From: Faecalicatena_A orotica
Lineage (GTDB): Bacteria > Bacillota > Clostridia > Lachnospirales > Lachnospiraceae
DNA length: 64,000 bases
NCBI RefSeq assembly: GCF_040545875.1
Contig: NZ_JBEPMR010000005.1
Strand: one strand, 5' to 3'
The stretch's first letter is position 1. Every line of letters begins with the position of its first letter. Positions 43,577 through 54,100 of this stretch are shown piece after piece. A model generated the notes under the pieces. That model was not told where the DNA came from. It saw only the letters and a list, made by a program, of their open reading frames with translations, and made no database searches. Both the position numbers and the translations under genes were made by a program.

Positions 43577-44219
43577 ATTCCTTCACTTTCCTGTCTTTTA
43601 AAAAGAGAACCCGGCTGCATAGCATACTGACCACATCCAGATCATGGGATACGAACAGGTAACAGATTTTTTCACTTTCCTGCAGCTCCTTTAAAAGAGC
43701 GATGATCTGGGCCTGAACCGTCACGTCCAGTGCGGACAGAGGTTCATCTGCCAGAATAAATTTTGTGCCTGTAATTAAAGCCAGGGCGATGCTCACCCTC
43801 TGCCTCTGTCCGCCGCTTAGTTCTCTCGGATAACGACCATATAGTTCCACCGGAAGATGTACGCGTTTTAACATCTCTTCCGCCTTTTCCCGGCGCTGCT
43901 CTTTCGTGCACCCGCCCTGTACTTTTAATGGTTCCTCGAGAATCCAGCCGATCGATTTCTTTGGGTTCAGGGAGCGGAACGGGTCCTGAAAGATCATCTG
44001 GGGGGATTTTGTATAATGAATGATCTCTCCATCATATTCTTTCAGGAGGCCGAGCACGCATTTGCACAATGTAGACTTGCCGCTTCCGCTGGCTCCAACC
44101 AGCCCCGTGATTTCGCCCTCATACAAGGTAAACGAAACGTCTTCGAGAACTTGTTTCTTCTGTTTTCCTTCCTTATAATATGCGTTTACTCCCTTTAACT
44201 CTAGTACTTTCTCAGGCAT
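43563..44219 (-). CDS. Peptide/nickel ABC importer ATPase (DppF/NikE type)
   Basis: A 218-residue ATPase with Walker A GASGSGKST, signature ELSGGQRQRVSIALAL and Walker B FILADEPLSALD. It is shorter than DppF (about 320 residues) because the C-terminal oligopeptide extension is missing, as in NikE-like subunits. The ATG at 44219 overlaps the preceding gene's stop by 8 bp and AGGTGA precedes it. Confidence 0.9.
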   Translation of the reverse strand: MPEKVLELKGVNAYYKEGKQKKQVLEDVSFTLYEGEITGLVGASGSGKSTLCKCVLGLLKEYDGEIIHYTKSPQMIFQDPFRSLNPKKSIGWILEEPLKVQGGCTKEQRREKAEEMLKRVHLPVELYGRYPRELSGGQRQRVSIALALITGTKFILADEPLSALDVTVQAQIIALLKELQESEKICYLFVSHDLDVVSMLCSRVLFLKDRKVKEYADL

Positions 44220-45081
44220 TTTCTTCACCTGCCTTTACATCCGAATCTGCAAATCCTTCCTCACTGGCTCTTGCTTTCAGGAGTTCATAGAATCTGCTTC
44301 CTTTTGTCCGGGTCGGGATCGCGGCGATTAGTTCCTTTGTATACTCTGTCTGCGGATGCTCAAAAATCTGCACTGCCTGTCCTTCCTCCAGCACCCGGCC
44401 GTCTTTCATGACGAGGACCCTGCTGCAGAGTTCATTTACCACTCTCAGGTTATGGGATATAAAGAGGATTCCCATATTGTATTTTTTATTCAATTTCTTT
44501 AATAATTTCAGAATACTCTCCTGCGTCCCCACATCCAGCGCCGTTGTCGGCTCGTCAGCGATTAGAAGTTTGGGCCGGCATACGATTGCCGCGGCGATCA
44601 TGACGCGCTGCCGCATTCCTCCGGATAATTCATAAGGGTATTTGCGGCACAGCTTTTCAGGCTGAGTCAATTCCACATCTTCCAGAGCTTTGATGACCTT
44701 TTTCCTGCGTTCCTCCTTTGAAAGATCTGTGTGCAGGATTAGTGCCTCCTCTACTTGTTTTCCAATCCTCATCGTCGGATTGAGTGCGGTCATCGGTTCC
44801 TGAAAAATCATACTGATATCTTTTCCCTGAATTGAGCGCATTTCCTTTTCCGACAGTGAAAGCAGGTTTACGCCATCCAGCCGGATACTTCCGCTGTCCA
44901 ATATGGCATTGTTTTTCAAAAGCCCTGCGATCGTCAGAGCCGTCATTGTTTTCCCCGAGCCTGATTCACCCACGATTCCTAAGATTTCTCCGTCCTGAAT
45001 ATCAAAGGATACATCCCGCACGACTTCCTGGCTGGCTCCGCGCTCTTCGAAGTGAATCGACAGATTTTCCACTTTCAGCAT
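44212..45081 (-). CDS. Peptide/nickel ABC importer ATPase (DppD/NikD type)
   Basis: A 289-residue ATPase with Walker A GESGSGKTMTALT, signature ELSGGMRQRVMIAAAI and Walker B LLIADEPTTALD. A short C-terminal extension with PQTEYTKELIAAIPT follows. It works as a heterodimer with the downstream ATPase and abuts the permease gene by 1 bp. Confidence 0.92.
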   Translation of the reverse strand: MLKVENLSIHFEERGASQEVVRDVSFDIQDGEILGIVGESGSGKTMTALTIAGLLKNNAILDSGSIRLDGVNLLSLSEKEMRSIQGKDISMIFQEPMTALNPTMRIGKQVEEALILHTDLSKEERRKKVIKALEDVELTQPEKLCRKYPYELSGGMRQRVMIAAAIVCRPKLLIADEPTTALDVGTQESILKLLKKLNKKYNMGILFISHNLRVVNELCSRVLVMKDGRVLEEGQAVQIFEHPQTEYTKELIAAIPTRTKGSRFYELLKARASEEGFADSDVKAGEENA

Positions 45082-45986
45082 TATCTTCCACCTCCGAATC
45101 TGTCCAGAATCCCTTCACCCAGCATTCCGACTCCCAGAATCAGCAGGACCAGAAAGAGTCCGGGAAAAACTGCACACCACGGTCCGCTTGCCAGATATGT
45201 CTGGGATTCAGAAAGCATCCGGCCAAGGCTGGCATCCGGCGGCTGCACACCGATCCCTAGATAACTCATGCCCGCCTCCTGAATGACGGCGTTATTGAAC
45301 CCGATTGTCAGGGAAGATAAGAGTGCCGGAAGGATATTCGGCAGTATATGGACAAACAAAATCCGTGGCGTGGATACCCCGATCAGTCTGGCACTTGTGA
45401 CGTAATCTTCTTCCCGGCAGCGCATAAATTCACCGCGCACAATCCTTGCAAAACTCGGGATAAAAGCGATTCCGAGAGCCAGCATGACCTTATATTTCCC
45501 GCTTCCCCATATGCTGATAATCACCAGTGCAAGAAGTACACTGGGAAATGCTGCCAGTACATCGTTGATCCGCATCAGACCTTCATCCAGCCAGCCTCCG
45601 AAATATCCGGTCACGGCCCCAGTCAGAATGCCAATACCGCCCCCGATCAGAATCGTCCCCCCTGCAATCACCAGCGTGCTGCCTGCGCCGGAAAGAACCC
45701 GGCTGAACACATCCCTGCCGAACTGGTCCGTCCCGAATATATGGGCAAGAGACGGGGCATTCAGTTTTACCGACCCCTGCATCGCTTCCGTATCATACGG
45801 CACCCAGAAAAATCCCAGCACGATCAGTCCCAGCATAATCACCGTAAGTACCGCCCCAAATGTGAAATTATAACTTCTCAGCCCGCCCCCGGCCGCCTTC
45901 TGCCCGGACAGCTTTTGGGGCCCGCCGGAAAATAGGTTATTGGAAGTTTTTCCCTTTTTCATCCCATTTATACTTAATCTGCTCAA
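45081..45986 (-). CDS. Peptide/nickel ABC importer permease (DppC/NikC type)
   Basis: A 301-residue permease of the DppC family, with the N-terminal OppC-like segment YNFTFGAVLTVIMLGLIVLG and about six spans. The EAA loop is seen in TSARLIGVSTPRILFVHILP. The start is ambiguous: a TTG at 45986 has AGAGGT seven bases upstream, while an ATG at 45962 has no clear site. Confidence 0.9.
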   Translation of the reverse strand: MSRLSINGMKKGKTSNNLFSGGPQKLSGQKAAGGGLRSYNFTFGAVLTVIMLGLIVLGFFWVPYDTEAMQGSVKLNAPSLAHIFGTDQFGRDVFSRVLSGAGSTLVIAGGTILIGGGIGILTGAVTGYFGGWLDEGLMRINDVLAAFPSVLLALVIISIWGSGKYKVMLALGIAFIPSFARIVRGEFMRCREEDYVTSARLIGVSTPRILFVHILPNILPALLSSLTIGFNNAVIQEAGMSYLGIGVQPPDASLGRMLSESQTYLASGPWCAVFPGLFLVLLILGVGMLGEGILDRFGGGR

Positions 45987-45996
45987 ATCAGTACCT

Positions 45997-46935
45997 CTAT
46001 ATCTCAATCCGTTTGTCCAGTTTCCGATACAGTAAATCCACAATTACATTAATCACCAGAATCACCACTGCAATCAGAACAATCACAGCCTCCACCACAG
46101 GATAATCCCGTTTGGATATCGACGAGATCAGCGTCCTCCCGAGTCCCGGGATTCCGAACACCTGCTCGATCACAATACTATTTGCAATCATATCCGCAAT
46201 CGCCATTCCTAAAAATGTAATCACCGGAAGAATCCCATTCTTCAGCGCATGATGCACAAGCACTCTCCACGGGGCGTTCCCCCTGCTCATCGCCGTACGC
46301 ACATAATCCTGCCTCATCTCCGTAATCAGCGAACTGCGGAACAGCTTCGTAGTCATAGCCGCCTTTGGCAGCGCAATGGCGATCGACGGAAGAATCAGAT
46401 ATCCCAGAAATCCGGTAAGACTCTCCGTATAAGAAACATATCCCCCCGGCGTGAACAACTTAAATACCAATCCGAATAACACCGTGAAAATAATCCCGAC
46501 AAAAAACGGCGGAACAGACATCGTAACCTGATTCAGAATCAAAAAGAACTGATCCACAAACCGATTCTCATACCTCACACTCAAAAGGCTCACCGGTATA
46601 GAAAACAACAAAATAAAGAAAAAACCCATCAGAGTCAGCGTAATCGTAATAGGAATCTTATCCCCGATCATCTCCCTGACCGGGACCTGATAAGAATAAG
46701 ACATCCCCATATCCCCTGCGGCAAAATCCTTCAGCCACAGTCCATATCGCTGCGGCAGGGGACGGTTCAATCCCATCTCCTCCCGCAGAGCCTGGACCTT
46801 CGCCTCAGTCGCCTCCGTGCCGAGAATCGACCTCGCAGGGTCCCCGGGAATCACCTCAAACGCAAGGAAGGCAAGCATACTGACAATTAATAATGCGATT
46901 ATAAGACCTGATAATTTCCTAAAAACAAATTTCAT
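45997..46935 (-). CDS. Peptide/nickel ABC importer permease (DppB/NikB type)
   Basis: A 312-residue permease. It begins MKFVFRKLSGLIIALLIVSM and contains the family's GDPARSILG segment. The EAA loop is YVRTAMSRGNAPWRVLVHHA. AAGGAGGCAGGT sets the start at 46935. It pairs with the DppC-type permease downstream. Confidence 0.92.
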   Translation of the reverse strand: MKFVFRKLSGLIIALLIVSMLAFLAFEVIPGDPARSILGTEATEAKVQALREEMGLNRPLPQRYGLWLKDFAAGDMGMSYSYQVPVREMIGDKIPITITLTLMGFFFILLFSIPVSLLSVRYENRFVDQFFLILNQVTMSVPPFFVGIIFTVLFGLVFKLFTPGGYVSYTESLTGFLGYLILPSIAIALPKAAMTTKLFRSSLITEMRQDYVRTAMSRGNAPWRVLVHHALKNGILPVITFLGMAIADMIANSIVIEQVFGIPGLGRTLISSISKRDYPVVEAVIVLIAVVILVINVIVDLLYRKLDKRIEI

Positions 46936-47024
46936 ACCTGCCTCCTTGGGGACGTAATCTTTTTCAACTTTACTACGTCCCAAACTGCGTTTAGTGGTGT
47001 ACCTTTTTGAAGGTTTTTTGTGGT

Positions 47025-48569
47025 TTATTCAACCATATATATTGTTGACATATCCTGTACATACAACGGGTAGAATGTATATCCGTCGTATTTATTGCTG
47101 ACTGCTACCAGATTTGCCAGATCCTGAATGTAGACGTTTGCGGCTTTTTCTGCTAATATTCCTTCTGCCTGTTTGTATAGTTTGATCTGTTCTGTTTCGT
47201 CTGTTGCTGCGATTGCTTCTTTGAAGACTTTATCGTACTCGTCGTCTTTGAAGTTGATAAAGTTTCCGGATGCGTCGGATGTGAAGCGTTCCAGCATTGC
47301 GCGTGCTGACAGGTTGGATGCGTCTACACCAACTACGGTTGACTGGTAGTCGCGTTTTGCGTAGACATCTTCCAGCCATGCTTCCCATTCGATCGGTTTG
47401 ATTGTGACATTGACGCCGATGTTTTTGAGTTCTTCTGCAATCACCTGTGCAGTGTCTACGTGTGGCTGGTCTGCGGAGCTTACGGTTATCTCCAGGTCAA
47501 ATCCATCCGGATATCCGGCTTCTTTGAGCAGTTCTTTTGCTTTTTCAAAATCTTGTGCGTAATAATCCGCGTATTCTTCATCGTAGTACTTCTTTAATCC
47601 CGGATACATGCTTGTCCCGATGCGGACGCCCTTGCCGTCTGCCATCATATCCATGATTTCATCTGGATTGACTGCGTAGCAGAGTGCCTGTCTGACCTTT
47701 TCGTTGTTCAGTGGCTCCACATCATTGTTCAGGTATAATGCCTGTACAAGATTCATGGTTCCTTCTTCTATATGGAAGCCGTCTGTCAGCTCCGCGGCCT
47801 GACTTGAAGTAAGTCGCATCGCCATGTCGATGGAACCGCCTTTCAAATTCGTGACCAGCATATCCGCGTCTGCTACAATTTTAAATTCCACCTTATCAAG
47901 ATGTGCTTTTTCTCCCCAGTAGTCTTCATTCTTCTCCAGAATAACATTTTCCTGCGGGCTGCGAGATACGTACTTAAACGGACCTGTCCCAACTGGTTCT
48001 GTGTCCAGCTTGTCATAGTCTTTCGGGATAATCGCTGTCGTCATATAGGCAAGGAACTCGGTATTGGATTCTGTGAGGCGGATTTCAACCGTCTTCTCAT
48101 CCAGAATATTCACACTCTCAATAATAGAATACGCTGATACCAATGGTTCCCCATTAGAAGTATCAGCGCATCTGTCTATTGAATATTTCACATCTTCTGC
48201 CGTCACAGCATTCCCGTTATGGAACTTCACCCCATCACGCAAGGTAAATGTATATACCTTTGCATCATCAGAAACTGAATAGCTTCTGGCTACGGCTTCG
48301 ACTAAATTACCATCTTTATCCGGCTTTACTAGGCCTTCATAAATGTTAAATAAAACCTCTTTTGTTCCTGCCGCAACTGCTTTGTGTGGGTCAAGACTGT
48401 CCAAATCCTGGGAAATACCTACCTTGATACTTCCGCCCTCGACTGGGTTTCCTGAAAGTTTATTCTCCGTCGTTGACTTCTGCTCTCCCTTATCACCTGA
48501 ACATCCGCTCAGTGCAATAGTTACAGCCATCGTAAGCATTACAAGAATACTCATTGTTCTTCTTTTCAT
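47025..48569 (-). CDS. Peptide/nickel-binding lipoprotein (SBP family 5)
   Basis: A 514-residue solute-binding lipoprotein. The signal peptide ends in lipobox ALSGC. The mature part shows SBP_bac_5 landmarks: GISQDLDSLDPHKAVAAGTK, YTFTLRDGVKFHNGNAVTAEDVKYSIDR and NEKVRQALCYAVNP. GAAGGAGACAGAC precedes the ATG. It is the first gene of the importer operon. Dipeptide, oligopeptide or nickel-complex specificity cannot be told from sequence. Confidence 0.92.
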   Translation of the reverse strand: MKRRTMSILVMLTMAVTIALSGCSGDKGEQKSTTENKLSGNPVEGGSIKVGISQDLDSLDPHKAVAAGTKEVLFNIYEGLVKPDKDGNLVEAVARSYSVSDDAKVYTFTLRDGVKFHNGNAVTAEDVKYSIDRCADTSNGEPLVSAYSIIESVNILDEKTVEIRLTESNTEFLAYMTTAIIPKDYDKLDTEPVGTGPFKYVSRSPQENVILEKNEDYWGEKAHLDKVEFKIVADADMLVTNLKGGSIDMAMRLTSSQAAELTDGFHIEEGTMNLVQALYLNNDVEPLNNEKVRQALCYAVNPDEIMDMMADGKGVRIGTSMYPGLKKYYDEEYADYYAQDFEKAKELLKEAGYPDGFDLEITVSSADQPHVDTAQVIAEELKNIGVNVTIKPIEWEAWLEDVYAKRDYQSTVVGVDASNLSARAMLERFTSDASGNFINFKDDEYDKVFKEAIAATDETEQIKLYKQAEGILAEKAANVYIQDLANLVAVSNKYDGYTFYPLYVQDMSTIYMVE

Positions 48570-48671
48570 GTCTGTCTCCTTCTTCAAATAACCTTCATTA
48601 TTAAATTGTCGACTTCATTGTATAGGATTTGGCACCGTTTGGCAAGTATTTATCAAAAATGAATCCCATTC

Positions 48672-49547
48672 CTACTCGGCATTTTTCCTTGCATCTTTAA
48701 AAAACATGACAGCAGTATACAGCATTACTACTATAATAATCCATGTCAGTATTTCCAGCGGAAGCGATCGTACGATGCAAAATGCAATAAAAATCCCTAC
48801 TGCCCCGCCGATTGTCAGCCATGCAGCCGCAGCCCTGTCATAAGTTCCTTTTTTAATAAATGCAAATCCGCAGGAAGGCATCAGGAAGGCACAAGAACCG
48901 AACATAACCGGAAAGGCGATCTTTACATTCAGTCCCAGTGCGCTGCAAAGAGCGATGCATGGGGTGTACAGCCCGACACCTATAGTCATTAGCGCACCCA
49001 GCAAAAAATTTACACCGACAGCCACGGCAAGTTTCCACCCTGCAAGTCCTGTTGCCATCCCGGCTGTACCGAACGGGCCGATCTCCATCAGCCTGCAGCC
49101 CATCATGACTGCCAGAAATACCAGTGCGCCTCCCAAAGCATATCTTACGACCTTAACGGACCATTTGGATACAACATTTGCCCCAATAAGTGAACCTATA
49201 ATCGCCCCCACAATCATAGAGATCAGTGTCAGTGGAGCCACCTCTACCAGTCCGAGAAACAGAAGAAACTCCGTCATGACCGGAATACAGTCCCCAACGT
49301 TCAGAGTTCCCGGCATAATCTTATCCGAACTTGATTTTGTCAGTTTAAAGGCCGCCTGTGTTGTCGCAAAGCTTCCGATTCCCAGTGTATCGAAAAAATT
49401 GGTAACCGCCCCGATGATAAACAGGGTAACATGTCTCCGCCCCTTAAAATCCTCCTTATGGTTCAGACAGTCTCTGATAAATACTACCGCAAATATGAGG
49501 GCATATCCTATGATAGCCACGCGTAGTCCTAACGTTACAATATTCAA
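48672..49547 (-). CDS. TauE/SafE (TSUP) family permease
   Basis: A 291-residue membrane protein with about eight spans and two weakly repeated halves, typical of sulfite/organosulfonate exporters. It contains the TSUP segment FFDTLGIGSFATTQAAFKL. It starts with TTG after AAAGGAG. The transported compound is unknown. Confidence 0.8.
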   Translation of the reverse strand: MNIVTLGLRVAIIGYALIFAVVFIRDCLNHKEDFKGRRHVTLFIIGAVTNFFDTLGIGSFATTQAAFKLTKSSSDKIMPGTLNVGDCIPVMTEFLLFLGLVEVAPLTLISMIVGAIIGSLIGANVVSKWSVKVVRYALGGALVFLAVMMGCRLMEIGPFGTAGMATGLAGWKLAVAVGVNFLLGALMTIGVGLYTPCIALCSALGLNVKIAFPVMFGSCAFLMPSCGFAFIKKGTYDRAAAAWLTIGGAVGIFIAFCIVRSLPLEILTWIIIVVMLYTAVMFFKDARKNAE

Positions 49548-49610
49548 TTCGTTTTCTCCTTTCTTATCCTTTGTAATTTCAACGGTTCCGCGAGCTTTAC
49601 TAGACTAAAG

Positions 49611-49631
49611 TCTATACTTCATTCTATACTT
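49611..49631 (-). repeat. Two copies of AAGTATAGA at 12-bp spacing
   Basis: Minus strand has AAGTATAGA at 49611-49619 and 49623-49631, about 65-85 bp upstream of the TSUP permease start. They could be tandem -10-like elements or a short operator. The rest of 49548-49873 holds only the nitroreductase promoter. Confidence 0.35.
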
Positions 49632-49748
49632 TATTCTCGTAAAGTTCAGTTGATTTTATTATGAAATTTTCATCTCCGAATGTCAATATTTTTTTGAAAA
49701 TAAATACAAATCTGTCCTACAACACTAAACTGTGTTTTCAAAAGTATG

Positions 49749-49777
49749 TGACACATTTTATTAGATGAGATATAATA
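49749..49777 (+). promoter_or_regulatory. Promoter of the nitroreductase operon
   Basis: GTGACA (49749-49754), 17 bp, perfect TATAAT (49772-49777). A short GC hairpin (TCCCCG...CGGGGA, about 49791-49810) follows in the leader. Confidence 0.7.
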
Positions 49778-49873
49778 ATTTTATCCGCGATCCCCGTAAA
49801 TATCCGGGGAAAATATATGCCTGTACCGGAAATGTTTAGTGAATGATACTCCACGAAAGAGAGGTATGAATCT

Positions 49874-50404
49874 ATGAATGTTACCGAAGCAATCCAGTCC
49901 CGCAGAAGTATACGAAAATTTCAGGATAAGCCCGTACCCACGGAACTCCTCCTGAAGCTTGCAGATGCCGGCCGGTCCGCCCCGAGCGCCAGTAATCTCC
50001 AGGCATGGAAGTTTATCTTTGTCACGCTTCCCGAACTAGTAAGTAAAGTCGATCTGTTTAGTCCCGGTTTGAGCGGCAAACCGCCTGTCATTCTGGTCAT
50101 TTGTTCGGATATGGACTATGCCCTGAAACATGGTTCACGCAATTCTGAAATCTACGGCTGCATGATGGATGCCTCTATGGCTGCCGAAAACATTATGCTT
50201 GCCGCGCTTGAAGAAGGCCTCGGGACCTGTGCTGTCAAATCTTATAACGACGCAGCTGTCAGGAAGCTTCTGAATCTGCCCGATACCTACCGCATTGAAA
50301 TGCTTATGTCCATAGGCTGGCCGGACGGAGAACCCAGAGAGTCCAGACGGAAATCTCTGGAGGATGTCCTGATTTTTAACCGATGGGAGGAAAAACATGA
50401 ATAA
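49874..50404 (+). CDS. Nitroreductase family protein
   Basis: A 176-residue FMN-dependent oxidoreductase of the NfsA/NfsB superfamily. The N-terminal AIQSRRSIRKFQDKPV with its FMN-phosphate-binding Arg residues and GRSAPSASNLQAWKF are diagnostic; AALEEGLGTCAV follows. It probably reduces nitro or quinone compounds; the substrate is unknown. AGAGAGGT precedes the ATG. It overlaps the next gene by 8 bp. Confidence 0.88.
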   Translation: MNVTEAIQSRRSIRKFQDKPVPTELLLKLADAGRSAPSASNLQAWKFIFVTLPELVSKVDLFSPGLSGKPPVILVICSDMDYALKHGSRNSEIYGCMMDASMAAENIMLAALEEGLGTCAVKSYNDAAVRKLLNLPDTYRIEMLMSIGWPDGEPRESRRKSLEDVLIFNRWEEKHE

Positions 50405-50669
50405 CAAAGAAGCATATATGGAACTTTTAATTTATATGATAACCAGTGCCGCCGGCTTAGAAAACGAACCGCATATCTATGGCCCTCTCAGAATGATAGA
50501 GGCGTCCCAGAGGCTGTGCGGACTGATGCAGGAGGAAGACCCGGATAATGAAGATCTCAAAGAGCTGATCCGGATCATAGAGAATGGAAAACAAAAGAGC
50601 ACATCCGACGAGGAAGCCTTTTATCAGATGCTGCAGGATGCGGCCGCAAAGCTTGTAGACCTTTTATAA
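50397..50669 (+). CDS. Small conserved helical protein
   Basis: A 90-residue acidic, mostly helical protein (for example PLRMIEASQRLCGLMQEED), without signal or membrane segment. It begins inside the end of the nitroreductase gene, with GGGAGGAAAAAC as ribosome binding site, so it is translationally coupled to that gene. It resembles the small family annotated DUF6092, which I name with low certainty. Function unknown. Confidence 0.65.
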   Translation: MNNKEAYMELLIYMITSAAGLENEPHIYGPLRMIEASQRLCGLMQEEDPDNEDLKELIRIIENGKQKSTSDEEAFYQMLQDAAAKLVDLL

Positions 50670-50692
50670 GCTGCTCCTTTACCACAAAAATG

Positions 50693-50744
50693 AAGCCATA
50701 CTGTCACCGTACCATGCAGAAGCGGTACAATGTCAGTATGGCTT
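50693..50744. terminator. Bidirectional terminator
   Basis: AAGCCATACTG-TCACCGTACC pairs with GGTACAATGTCAGTATGGCTT, a stem of about 20 bp with one bulge, between two convergent genes. T-rich sequence follows on both sides. Confidence 0.75.
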
Positions 50745-50755
50745 TACTTCTCTTC

Positions 50756-51199
50756 TTAATCAGATACTTTATCTGTTAATTTTACTAATGGGACTTTCGG
50801 CTCCCTGCTCATAAAGCAGGATACAATCTCAGCCAGCAGGGCCACTGCAAGCAGAATCAGAAGAACGACAATATACCCGATATCTCCGGATGATCCAAAC
50901 ATGGAGATACCATTCAGCGCGTCGGCAAATGTATTAATACTGCCGATTGCAAATGTCCCTATTCCCATCGTAAGGAATACAACAGCGACCAGATTTGCGA
51001 TATCCAGAAACTTATGATCAACGCTGAAATATACAGCACAGCATATTACAGCAAGCAGCAGATATATCACTACATTCTTATTGAATTCTCCTGCTTTATT
51101 TGACAGAACCGCATAAGCGATCATAATAATGAAAGTAAATACTGCATTCACAAGATTGATCAGGCCGCTGATTCTTTTTTGTACTAATAATCCTTTCAT
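50756..51199 (-). CDS. Four-span membrane protein
   Basis: A 147-residue protein with four hydrophobic segments (INLVNAVFTFIIMIAYAVL, NVVIYLLLAVICCAVYFSV, LVAVVFLTMGIGTFAIGSI, IVVLLILLAVALLAEIV). Its start overlaps the end of the GH3 gene by 4 bp, so they are co-translated. It probably assists or anchors the GH3 enzyme, but no family is recognised. Confidence 0.7.
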   Translation of the reverse strand: MKGLLVQKRISGLINLVNAVFTFIIMIAYAVLSNKAGEFNKNVVIYLLLAVICCAVYFSVDHKFLDIANLVAVVFLTMGIGTFAIGSINTFADALNGISMFGSSGDIGYIVVLLILLAVALLAEIVSCFMSREPKVPLVKLTDKVSD

Positions 51200-54100
51200 G
51201 ACTGCTTCCCTCCCAGTTCTTTTTTACTCCAGACAAATGCCTCCAGATAGTATAGTCCGATAAACAATGCTGTCAGCAGGATGAATACAACATTCAGTGC
51301 TTTCAGAGCAGTCTGCCACCACGGTGTAATGTGTTCTACTTTTGCATTGCTGTCAAGTCCGTTGATCAGAATGGATCTGGACTGGGCATAGACGGTATGC
51401 TTTGTTGCATTACGCAATGCTTCCAGCATATAACCATCGCCATCTTCAATTGCCTTTAATACTTTGTCTTTACTGAGGTTGGATGCCGCCGACTCCTCTG
51501 ATGCTCCGAATCCAGCCATATCCCAGCAGAAATAGTCGACGCCTGCTGTGATATTCGACGTATAATGCGTCTTATAATCCATTGCAACAACCGCATCTGT
51601 TGTCACATGCCCTTTAAAGCCCCATTCACCGCGCAGCACCTGTGTCAGAAGAGGCGCAGAGCTTCCACAGTAGGTACATCCGATACGGTTAAACGCTGTC
51701 ATTGTCCCCAGGGCGCCGCCTTTCGTATAAGCGCCTTCAAATGCCCTGAGATACTGCTCTCTTAAAGCCTGTTCATTTGTAAAGGTCGCCACACTCTCCC
51801 TGTTTGCCTCCTGATCGTTGACAACCATGTGTTTGAGCCCCAGAATAATACCGTATTTTTGGACATTTTCCCCGACAATGGCTCCGACGATATATCCCAT
51901 ATTACCGTCTTCTGAATAGTACGCGGATGCACGTCCGTTAAATGGTGTCCTGTGAATATTCGGCCCCCCTGACCAGATCTCGGTACAGCCCATGAAGTAA
52001 GCCTCGTTTGCTGTCAGGGCACTGCGCCTTGCCATCTCATCCTTGTTCCATGTTGAGGTCATGACCACCGTTGAAGGCCATACGATACCAGACTTTTCAG
52101 TTGCCTTAAATTTCACCTGCTCCAGACAGTCCATGTCATCCCCTCTGTATGTGGCCGGCATATTTACGCTTTCGATCATAGAAGAACCATTCTGGTCCGG
52201 AAGGATTGAACACATTTCCTCTGCCGTCAGCTGGTCTAAAAATGTATTCCATGTTTCCTCATCGTCAAACTCCACATCTTTCATGCTTACAAAGGAGAGG
52301 CCAGCATCTTTTCCCTGTGTAAAATCATCGACGGACGGAGAATCCTCTGGCTGTTCGTACAGCTCGCCGTCGAGAGTTTTCATCATATCCTCTGTCGCCG
52401 TTACAGAAACCTGTGTAACCGGATATGTGCCCTCCCAGTCACTTCTGGAAAGGTAATCAACTGTATCTGTTTCTAGATTATTCAGGTCGGCATCGTCAAA
52501 CTGATTTGTCACCGTCTCGTCAGAATAACGTGACTGTCTATATGTTTCTGTATCCAGTTTCTCTTCCTTCCAAGTGTATGCCTTGTCCGCATCTCCTTCG
52601 GCCGGGCTGCCAAGTACGTCTGTCATTCCTTGCGCACCTTTTGCCGCCAGAATATTATTTAATGCATCATGCGCGTCATCACCGATTGCAAGATAATAAT
52701 CTCCTTCACTCAGGATATATCCCTTTGCATTCGTATAATCATAGCTGGCCAGCAGATATTTTTCCACATCAACCTCTACAGTCTCGGATGCGCCCGGTTC
52801 CAGCATACCAGTCTTCTCAAAACCGGCCACCTGAATGGCAGACTTTTCAACTGCATTTTCTTTCTCGTAATCACCATAAGGAGTCTGCGCATAAACCTGG
52901 ACAACAGATTTTCCTGCCTTATCTCCTTCATTTGTTACCGTCACCTTTACTGTATAGCTGTCTGTCTCTTCATGGTACTCTACACCATCTACCTGCTGTG
53001 TGAAGGATGTGTAAGACAATCCATATCCAAACGGATAGGCAATTTCGTTGTTATAATCCCACGCTGCATTTGTCGAAGAACCGGCGGCACCCGTAGCATT
53101 CCCGCTGCCAAGCACTGTATCCTCGTATCTTGTCTCATAATATTTATATCCCACATAAATACCCTCGGAATAGATCAGATAATTAGAAACATATTTGTCC
53201 GTATCTGAACAGAATTCCAGAACTTCATCCAGATTTTCCCACTGTGGTGTGTTTTTAGCCTGCGCATAGGTAACTGCCGGTGCTGACAGGGAGTTTTTCG
53301 CATAAGTATCCACCAGTTTTCCGGACGGGCTGACATCACCCTTCAGCACGTTTACAACGCCGGTAAAACCAACTGCACCGGGAGACCCGATCCAGAGACA
53401 TGCATCCACATCATAATCGTCAAGCTCCCCAAGTTCCATCGCCCAGTTCGAGTTTACAAGAAGAATAATCTTCTTAAATGTTCCGTTTGCTTTCTCTTCC
53501 TTAAGCATTTCCAGAAGATCACGCTCATCCTGATGCAGTGCGAGCTGGCTGATCCCCTCTGAGTCCTCCAGCACAAGGTCACAGTCTTCACTTCCCTGCC
53601 TCGTCAGCATGACTACTGCCGCATCATTATATTCATTTTTCCAGCTGTTTTTCAGATCTTCAGTGTATAATTCCTTCGGTGCCTCTCCGATTTCCGGATT
53701 CTGTGCATCCTTCAGGCGCGTATAACCACTGTTCTGGTATGCTTTCACCATTGTTTCGTTTACATTATACGCCGACTGCATGGCAGATAAATACGTTACC
53801 AGTTCCTGTGTGGACCCACTTGTTGAATGATAGCTGTAAAACGGCCCGCTGACAGGTGCCGCCGCTCCAAACCCGCCGGCCGACTCGGACTTCTGGGCAC
53901 TTTCTATAGAATTCTGCCCGAATAATGTGATGCTGCTGCCCTCTGAGAGTGGAAGCGCATTATTATCATTTTTTAAAAGTACGGATCCTTCCTCCTGTTC
54001 AAGCACTGCCTCATCGGCACAGTCGTCTTCCAGTTCCTGAAGCTTGTCTGTATCATAAATATCTGTTCCATAATCGCTCTTATAATATGCTGTATCCTCT